Assembly: GCA_963932465.1 (NCBI GenBank)
Contig: OZ010800.1
Span: 29,452,852 to 29,516,851 of the forward strand
DNA length: 64,000 nt
Direction: 5' to 3'
Source of the DNA: Maratus speciosus
Lineage: Eukaryota; Arthropoda; Arachnida; Araneae; Salticidae
A program made the translations under genes and the position numbers. Each line of letters begins with the position of its first letter. Position 1 is the stretch's first letter. Of this stretch, positions 57,003-64,000 are shown in pieces. The notes below the pieces were generated by a model. The model was not told the DNA's origin. It was given only the letters and a program-made list of their open reading frames with translations, and ran no database searches.

Positions 57003-59517
57003 CCCTTAACTGGTGAGGTGGGGTGTTTTTCACCCCAGACAAATTTAAATTCTAAAATATTGCCATTTTACGTTACTAGATAGCGCTACGAGTCCATTTA
57101 CCTTTTTTTCAAGCTATGTAGAAAATGTCTCGGCATAATAGAGCAAGTTATCTCTGAGTGTAGTCCAGTATTTTGCGTTCCGGGGTGTAATCAACCCCAC
57201 CTCACAAAAAGTGAAAGTTTTTTACGTATTTCAGAAATTTCTTTTGGCAGTAATTATGGCTTTTTTTCCGCAAAAAATGAATGTTAATGACCCTGGTTTT
57301 AGTGACTGGGTTAATACAATCCTCAATGAAGAAAGTGAGCTGAGTGGAAATGATGACACAGTAAATAATCCAAATTTTCTAAGTGACCACAGCAGTAATT
57401 CCGAAATATGTGGAAGTGACAACACAGAAAATGACGCAAATTTTGAAAGTCATCATAGCAGCGATTCCGAAATATGTGGAAGTGACGAAGAATTTTTTGT
57501 ACCAATAAAAAAGGCTCGTGCATATGATAAATCTGGAGACTTTGATCATCCATCATCTGGGCAATCCAAATCCTCATCGAATTATTACGGACGAAATAGG
57601 TACAAGTCTACAAGTGGTCAAATGTACCTTCAATTAGTAGAACACGTACAAGAGCACATAATATTATATCTCACTTACCAGGAAACATAGGACTTGCTCG
57701 GCAGTTCGGTAAATCTTGTTCTCAGTCCGATGCTTGGAGTTTAATTTCCACAGAAGATATTTTGACCGAGATAGTACTTCGAAGTAACGAGAAGTTAATT
57801 AAAATTAGGCAGAAAATTTCTGATGCTGACAGAATGGACTATAGAGATTTAGATTTGACATAATTGAAAGCTTTCTTGGGACTTCTGTTTTTAACAGCCA
57901 TTTTAAAGTCTAATGATGAGGATCTGAAATCACTATTCTCGACTGATGGAACAGGAAGAGAAATATTTCGATGCTGTATGCCCTTGAAAAGAATGTATGT
58001 GTTATTAATATGTCTTCGGTTTGACAACGAAGAAAATAGAAACGTAAGGAAGGAAACTGATCCTTCTGCGGCGATTTCTTGGGTATTTCACAAATTTGTA
58101 GAAAACTGTCAAAAAAATTACTCGATAGGAGAATATGCTTGTATAGATGAAATGCTAGTTGGATTTCGTGGCAGATGCAGATTTCGGATGTACATACCAA
58201 GTAAGCCTAGAAAGTATGGAATAAAACTTGTTGTTTTATGCGATGCTAAGACTCACTATTTTTGGAATGGATATATTTATACTGGAAAGGGCAGTGATGG
58301 AAATACTCTTTCAGAGATAGAAAAAAAATTGCTAAGCCAACTCAAGCTGTACTCAATCTGGTGAAGCCCTTAGAAGGCACCAACAGAAACATTACTGCCG
58401 ACAATTGGTTTACTTCTGTAGAACTATTATCTGAACTGAAGAAAAGAGGTCTCACATATGTAGGAACAATTAAGAAAAATAAGAAAGAGATCCCTTCGTC
58501 TTTTTTGCCTGCAAAAAAAAAAAAAAAAAGAGAAACTAATTCTTGCCTGTTTGGATTTTCAAATGATGTTACACTTGTTTCCTTCGTACCAAAGAGAAAT
58601 AAAGCTGTGATTTTAGTTTCATCTATGCACCACGATAAATCAATAGACTCTGAAAGTGGAAAACCTGAGATAATAGAATTCTACAATATTACCAAAGGAG
58701 AAGTGGATGCACTAGATGAGAAATGCACAAAATACTCAACAAGCCGGCGAACACGAAGGTGGCCCATGGCCATTTTCTTCAATATTTTAAATGTTTCTCT
58801 TGTTAATTCCTACGTGATCTTCTCTTCATTCCCAGATAATCCTAAACAAAGCAGATTTGATTTCATAAAATCATTGGCACAAGAATTAATAGCATCGCAA
58901 CTGCAGAGACGTTTAATGAATACTCGACTTCCTCGTGCTATGAAAAGTATGATTCACAATATTCTAAAAATAAAGCCAGAAACTGGTAAGAAAAGAGTCC
59001 TGAGCAAGCAAACTAGGTGTGCAAAGTGCCCAAGACAAAATGACCGAAAAACTAAACCTATTTGTGCAGTTTGTGAACTGCCTGTATGTGCATCGTGTTC
59101 AGCACCCATTTGCGATGAATGCAGAAATGAAAGAAATGAAGACTTGTAATTTTTACTTTAAAAAACTTTTTTTATGTTTATTGTTATTTTATACTTAATT
59201 CAGTTATTTATCTTCTATATGATGTAGCTTGATTGTAATTTTGATATTATTTTTTTTTTATATAGCAACTGTGCATGAGCTCTATATTTGCACACAAAAT
59301 TTTTGTGGTATTTAGATACGTGAATTTATATGTATATGTATGTACACTTACAGAACTTTTTTGTTGTTTTTATATAATTAAATAATGCAAAATTCACAGG
59401 AAATTTTCTTATTTTAATTCGCCAAATTTTGTGGAGTGTGTAAGAAGTCAAACTTTGGGGTGTCATACACCCCACCTCACCACTTATGTTATAAAAAATA
59501 ACCTCACCACTTAAGGG
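57003..59517 (+). mobile_element. Complete but inactivated piggyBac element
   Basis: TTAA flanks both ends (56999-57002 and 59518-59521), the diagnostic piggyBac duplication. Terminal repeats CCCTTAACTGGTGAGGT and the mirrored CCCTTAAGTGGTGAGGT agree at 16 of 17 positions. A block GTGAGGTGGGGTG...CACCCC occurs at 57014-57036, inverted at 57182-57205 and again at 59457-59480, giving subterminal repeats as in other piggyBacs. One gene fills the interior. Length of about 2.5 kb is normal. Confidence 0.95.
57211..59149 (+). pseudogene. piggyBac transposase pseudogene
   Basis: This enzyme cuts and pastes at TTAA. The first frame opens at 57211; a second ATG at 57256 (MAFFPQKMNV) may be the true start. 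The acidic N-terminus holds a duplicated NF-S-HSS-SEICGSD segment. Domain text matches DDE_Tnp_1_7: DAWSL, IDEMLVGFRGR (first D), ITADNWFTS (second D), GEVDALDEKCTKYS (third-D region), and a C-terminal cysteine-rich domain (CAKCP, CAVCELPVCASC). Three breaks are seen: an 8-bp duplication at 57601-57608 shifts the frame, a TAA at 57861-57863 sits where the family has a glutamate-like residue, and one base is lost in the A run at 58321-58328. The key acidic residues themselves are intact, so decay is recent in kind. The closest relatives I recall are PGBD4-type proteins. Confidence 0.95.
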
Positions 59518-59521
59518 TTAA

Positions 59522-59723
59522 AACTGCTAAAATCATATTTCCAGAAATATCATCCATAAACGGCCTTGTATCCAATTGTTTGCTGTATATCATTTTATCT
59601 ATATTCTAAAAACATTGTTTAGATGGCCTTCAGCGTAAAAGTGCATAACACATTTAAAAACAACTTTTAACCAATTTACGCTCAAACTCAGTAACCTTTA
59701 CGAATTCTTTTGTGTAGCACTGC
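59522..59723 (-). repeat. piggyBac right flank and left part of interrupted R3 copy
   Basis: From about 59699 the minus strand reads GAATTC, then towards the element ATATGCAGTGCTACACAAAA, which aligns to R3 at 24241-24270. This is the far end of the R3 copy split by the hAT-like element. Confidence 0.7.
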
Positions 59724-59731
59724 ATATACAA

Positions 59732-62224
59732 TAAGGTGGGTCGAAAAAACAGAAATATTTATAATAGAAATGTAATAGCGCAGTAAAGTTGCCTTTTGTA
59801 ATAAAGAATGAATTCGTTAAATATTACACTCATCGGTTAATACCTTTTACCGACGCAAGGTGGCCAAAGTTTCAAAAAATCGCAAAAAACGTGTTTCTTT
59901 CTATTATTTTTTAATTATCCAAAGGTACCAATTCAATTTCTAATAGAACGCAATAGCTATATGAAGATATGAGAAATGTTTCGATAAATGTTCCTTTTTA
60001 GGAAGCCATATATTTTACTGCCGCAAAGAGAACCATGTTTAAAAAAAATTGCAAAAATTCCAATTTTTTCCTTTCTTATAAATTTTTAAAAACTCTATAA
60101 TATATCCAGAAGTAAAAAAAGTTACTTTGTATCTATTAATATGTCATAATTTTTTATAACTATTTGTATTAGACCTGAAAATAAAAAAGGTAATCCTTCA
60201 TTTTTCTTGACGGTCGCTTCATCTACTGCTGATTTACTGCATAACAGCAGTTCATGCACCACAAATCACAAAAATGGTATAAAATGAACAAAGAATTTTA
60301 TTAATTAAAATACACAGATGTTTAAACCGAAACAGGTTAAGTAAACTTAAAATGAAGAAGTATTTAATGTAAATGCATTTTATATGACTTGCTTTTAAAT
60401 GAAGGCATTATTCTTCGAGAGGTTAAAATTTATCAGATGTGATCCTTCCTCTGTTCTGGTCCACAATCTTTATCAGGGATTTAGTGACTAATTTCATCTT
60501 TCTACTGATTGAGTGGGACGAGGAAAGTTATAATAGCTGGTATCTTTAGTCGAACATTCTAAACTCACCATCGTTGTTAGATCGTCAGTCAATAGAGAAA
60601 CCATAAGACGTAGTTCATTTAGTTTGCTGTTTTGCCAGTCGACTAAATCCATACAGTTTTAAAATTCAACGCTCAAGTCTGGAATTATAAAGTGACGCAT
60701 GGCACTATTCGAGTCCACAGAATTTCGTTCTTTAGCAATTTTCTTCATGGCTGGTGTCCTGATGTTCTCTCCTGCATATATTATCATTCCAATTAGGCTA
60801 TCTTCATGATTTACGAAATAGGCATTTCGTGAAATTGCAGGAACTATAATCTTTCGTAGATGATCTGGCAAGTAACGGGAGTTACTAATTATAGTACAAA
60901 GATTCAGGAAAACATGATGGATTCATTTTAATTGGGAACCAACTGATGCAGTACACTTTCAGGATGCACTCAGACAGTATGACAAGTTAAGAAGAGGAAT
61001 TTTCTGTTCCAACGTAGAGTCTCAAAATTCGATTTGCGGTTTTTTCCCCCTTGCATGAAATATTGGTCCAGGTACCCGGCAAAAAAGGTAAATTGAACAC
61101 ATGCCTGTTGAAAAAGTTTACACTATGTCAGACTTATACTTCTAGTCAGTTGGCAAATCATCTTTACCAACATCTAAGTGATCATATTGGCTTAAACTTT
61201 GCATTTGGTAACGATTCACAAATCACAAGACATCAACCAATTCGGCCACAGTATATCATTGGACCTGTTTTTTGCCATCAACATGTTCGAAAAGATATCT
61301 CAGCGGAAGCTCATTGAAGTGAGGGCAAGTAAGCCACTAAAGTGGCTTTTAAAACCTGTTCTCAAGTAATCATATTACACCATCAATGCATCCTGTGTTA
61401 AAACGGTTCCACCAAGTCCGATTACAGTTATTTTTATAGTTTACATTTCATTTTTCTTCAAAAATTTTATAATGTCATTGCATGTAGAAGTCGCATTGCC
61501 AGACGATGGAGTCAAATGGCGAAAATAAAAAAGAACTAGATCTAGTATCAAAGGGGTGTGTTCTTCTTTGACTTCGCGAAGATAAAACTTTGTCCGCTCG
61601 TAACATGGTAGATATTTCTATCTTTTGGGACCTCAAATTATAGAGAAAAAGGAGTATATTACAAAAAGCACGAAATAAGTGAAACATGCCCCTCTTGTAG
61701 CGAGAGAATGATTTTACGTGTAGGCAGCTGCAGGTGTTTCTATGAATAAGTAGGTTCTTTTTGATAGAATTACAGTGATCATGGCTATCAATTTACATGA
61801 AGTTAACAAAATAAAATGCCTTTCCTAGACTATTAAAATTGTAAAAAATCTGAAAATATTATAAAAATTCTGAAAATTGAAGAAAACGTAAAATTTTAAT
61901 TTTTAATATTTTTTAGAAAATTTGGAACTGTTGCGGCGGATAAAAGTAATAATGTCACCAAAATGAAATTTTACTGTTACATTACTAATATCTTGGTGTG
62001 GCTATTGTGTTCTATTAGAAATCGAATTGGTATGTTTGGATACTTGACAAAAATTGCAAAACATGTTTATTTTGAATTTTCCCGAAATTTGACCCCCTTG
62101 CCGCGGTAAAAGATTTTAACCAATCGGTGTAATATTTTACGTATTTATTAATTTTTACAAAAGGCAACTTTACAGCCCTATTACGTTTCGATTATAAATA
62201 TTTCGATTTTTTCGACCCACCCTA
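59732..62224 (-). mobile_element. hAT-like DNA transposon inserted in repeat R3
   Basis: Ends TAAGGTGGGTCGAAAAAA and the mirrored TAGGGTGGGTCGAAAAAA continue as inverted, diverged homology for about 300 bp (59732-60060 and 61930-62224). Flanks ATATACAA (59724-59731) and ACATACAA (62225-62232) are an 8-bp duplication with one change, and the uninterrupted R3 copy at about 24241 shows the unoccupied site. An 8-bp duplication with TA-R-G-G ends fits the YARNG rule of hAT elements. A decayed gene lies inside on the minus strand. Confidence 0.75.
60545..61640 (-). pseudogene. hAT-like transposase pseudogene
   Basis: Minus-strand text, in several frames, follows one protein order. KEEHTPL and HLTPSSGNA (about 61560-61490) come first, then VIGLGGT (61404-61421, where relatives I recall have GCDGT). 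Then CPHFNELPLRYLFEHVDG follows (CPH codons 61319-61327), with TAG replacing a glutamine codon just before it. The C-terminal part is open at 60871-60659 (ISRNAYFVNHEDS, RHFIIPDLSVEF), then MDLVDWQ. A D followed by C-x2-H and LN is the layout of hAT/P/Kolobok-type RNase H transposases, so the proposed catalytic D is lost here. The family call rests on memory and element structure, not on a search. Confidence 0.6.
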
Positions 62225-62897
62225 ACATACAACTATAGTATTTATACACACCATATTCTATGCATAAATATAGTGAAACTTAAAAGCGTATATCGTATTA
62301 CAAATGCATTTCCGGCCATCACCGCTATTATACAGTATTTAGTATAGAACATTCATTCTGAAATCTTTTGCGTGGCCCTGTAAATGCTACGCACTCCGTA
62401 TTATACATAAAATAACTTATAGAAAACGTCACCGACGTAAAACAATTTCATTACATATGAAAGAGTTTCACATAATTAAAATAAGCCGATAACAATTTCC
62501 CCTTATATAATTATGTAACGGAAAACTTTTGTGTGGCCCTGTAAATGAGTAATAAATATTCTTTGCATCACATATTCTACAGAATGCATATTTTAGTACA
62601 CTTTGTAAATGAATATCAATTTTATTATGTTTGAAAGAGTGTAACGTCGTTAAAATTCATTTGGAACGACTTTTTCCCATTGGCCCTAATGTAACGGTAA
62701 ACTTGTCACTGTCCCTGCAAATAAACAAAACATGCTACAAACTTCATTTAAAACAGGGTTCTTGCCAGGATAAACGTAAATAGCATCCAGAAATTTCGGG
62801 GCAATCCGAGTACATTTACGAGAGTTCGAGCGCGGACAGACGGACAGACAAACCGAAGTCATAAACACTTTTCAACTTTGTTGGAAAGTATTAAAAA
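62225..62897 (-). repeat. Dispersed repeat R3, main part of the interrupted copy
   Basis: It is inverted relative to 23590-24240 and shows the same order of blocks, including CTGTCCGTCTGTCCGCGCTC, AACTCTCGTAAATGTACTC and CCCCGAAATTTCTGG on the minus strand. The 60-codon minus frame at 62686-62868 is the box read as protein and is not a gene. Confidence 0.78.
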
Positions 62898-64000
62898 CCT
62901 TTACAATAGTAATTTGCTTACTACATGCAAATGGACTTTCTTTCAGCGAATACTTATTTCAACATCTTGATGGAAAAACAACGGCTCCAAAAGGATTTTC
63001 TGGACCTATAGGAAACAACTTGAAAAGTGCTAACATATGGAAATCCATCTAGTACGAGTTAATTTTGAGAATTTAAGTACGGACTTTGAAATTTGTCAAG
63101 CTGCGTATTTTCTCAAGATTTAATGAAATTCCACAAAACTTCATTATTCTCGTTTGTTAACAACATCCAACAATAATTTGTTTTTATATATGTGTTATAA
63201 GACTTCTTCCCAAAATGTAAAGTTTACACTAAATATGTTATTAAAATTTATAGTCATCTGTGGTTAAAAATCCAGTTTTAAGTTTCTAGCATGAAACGAT
63301 CTGTTCATATGTGGGAAATGATTAAATGTTCAGGTACTTGGAAAAACAGTATAAAGGCATCATCGATCAAGCCATTCAGAGAAATGTGCATTTAGGCAAT
63401 GATGAAAATATACTTTTGTCAAGGATTTGAAGTTCCTCTCCTTAACTTTGATGGTTCCAAATACACAGATTTAATAATTGGAACCACTGTAAACTAACGG
63501 ACCCTCCTGTCTCGACGGAGTTATCGGGTAAAGAATTTAAAAAATTGTACAAACAGGGGAAATACCAGATTTTAGGTTTTCCCTTTCATACTCAAACACA
63601 CACAAACAGTAGAAAGGTGTGTCAAAATTGTCACTAAAGCTGCTTCAACCATCTCTGGATATAAATCTCTGGATGAGAGATGAATCTTGGGAAAGTTGAA
63701 GTCCCGCAATGTAATGACAAAGTTTGATACTAAGAAGTATTGTATGCCAGTATGTTGAATAGCTAATACAACAAAGGGTGGGAAGGAGGGTGGAAGCCGA
63801 TACATAGTCGTCCCTTCGTGGTGACTTCTGGGTAGTATTTGCTTAATATAAGCAGATATAAGTTAATGGTGATTTTTTTTAAGTTACTTCATACTGAAAT
63901 TGTAAAACTATGACGTCCTTGTAGAACCGAAAAACAAATTAATTTTACAAAACCTTTTCAGCCGAAAGTTTATGCATCAAAAAGGAAAAATGTTTTCACT
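62898..64000. other. Unassigned DNA to window end
   Basis: No coding region or element recognised. The 77-codon minus frame at 63572-63805 has no recognisable domain. Confidence 0.45.

Noticed and set aside
57231..58200. Minus-strand frames across piggyBac
   Set aside because: Shadows of the plus-strand transposase; they match no family.
62686..62868. Minus-strand 60-codon peptide with SVCLSVCP
   Set aside because: It is the CTGTCTGTCCG box of repeat R3 translated; the paralogous box at 23640 is not open in the same way.

Overview
The window is strongly AT-rich eukaryotic nuclear DNA made almost entirely of transposable elements and their wreckage. I found no intact host gene, rRNA or tRNA gene, CRISPR array or bacterial-style operon. 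The mix points to an arthropod, possibly an arachnid: a Helitron with Rep and helicase, a BEL/Pao retroelement, a piggyBac, many MITEs and foldbacks, and repeats carrying a CTGTCTGTCCG-type box. The species cannot be fixed from sequence alone. Every recognisable coding region is broken.

Layout. 1-1993: the right arm of a foldback repeat, unassigned AT-rich DNA, and the 5' part of a repeat with a CTGTCYGTC box. 1994-8623: two non-autonomous Helitrons of one family (called Hel-1 here) head to tail, 30 bp apart. The first carries several nested MITEs. 8624-15436: a poly-T tract, unassigned DNA, a tandem array of about 300-bp units (10.79-12.48 kb), and a dispersed element with tandem units of about 147 bp (13.56-14.89 kb). 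15437-18005: a third Hel-1 copy. 18341-23231: a cluster of TCGCCAA/TTGGCGA palindromes, a 1.49-kb foldback, and two copies of a second element with units of about 145 bp. 23590-26820: repeat R3 and a truncated BEL/Pao element (gag, zinc knuckle, protease, very start of RT).

27658-33704 (minus): a dead autonomous Helitron whose Rep and PIF1-like helicase are still recognisable. It is interrupted by about 1.9 kb of insert and by a 453-bp near-perfect palindromic MITE. 33705-49385: four more Hel-1 copies, pieces of a second Helitron family (Hel-2), foldbacks, a large 147-bp-unit element and a tRNA-derived SINE with a 13-bp target duplication. 50383-51333: a long-TIR element flanked by TA. 53045-53464: a 420-bp palindrome. 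55-56.6 kb: fragments of a hAT-like gene around a third 145-bp-unit element. 56999-59521: a complete but inactivated piggyBac between TTAA duplications. 59724-62232: a probable hAT-superfamily element inserted in an R3 copy, with 8-bp duplications.

The nesting gives relative ages. Within Hel-1, MITE-M shares one insertion site and 8-bp duplication in different copies. MITE-P can be seen as filled and empty sites, and one MITE-P holds a younger 187-bp MITE. No set of genes here works as a pathway. The autonomous Helitron and the hAT-like transposase are only possible past sources of trans-acting enzyme for the non-autonomous elements around them.
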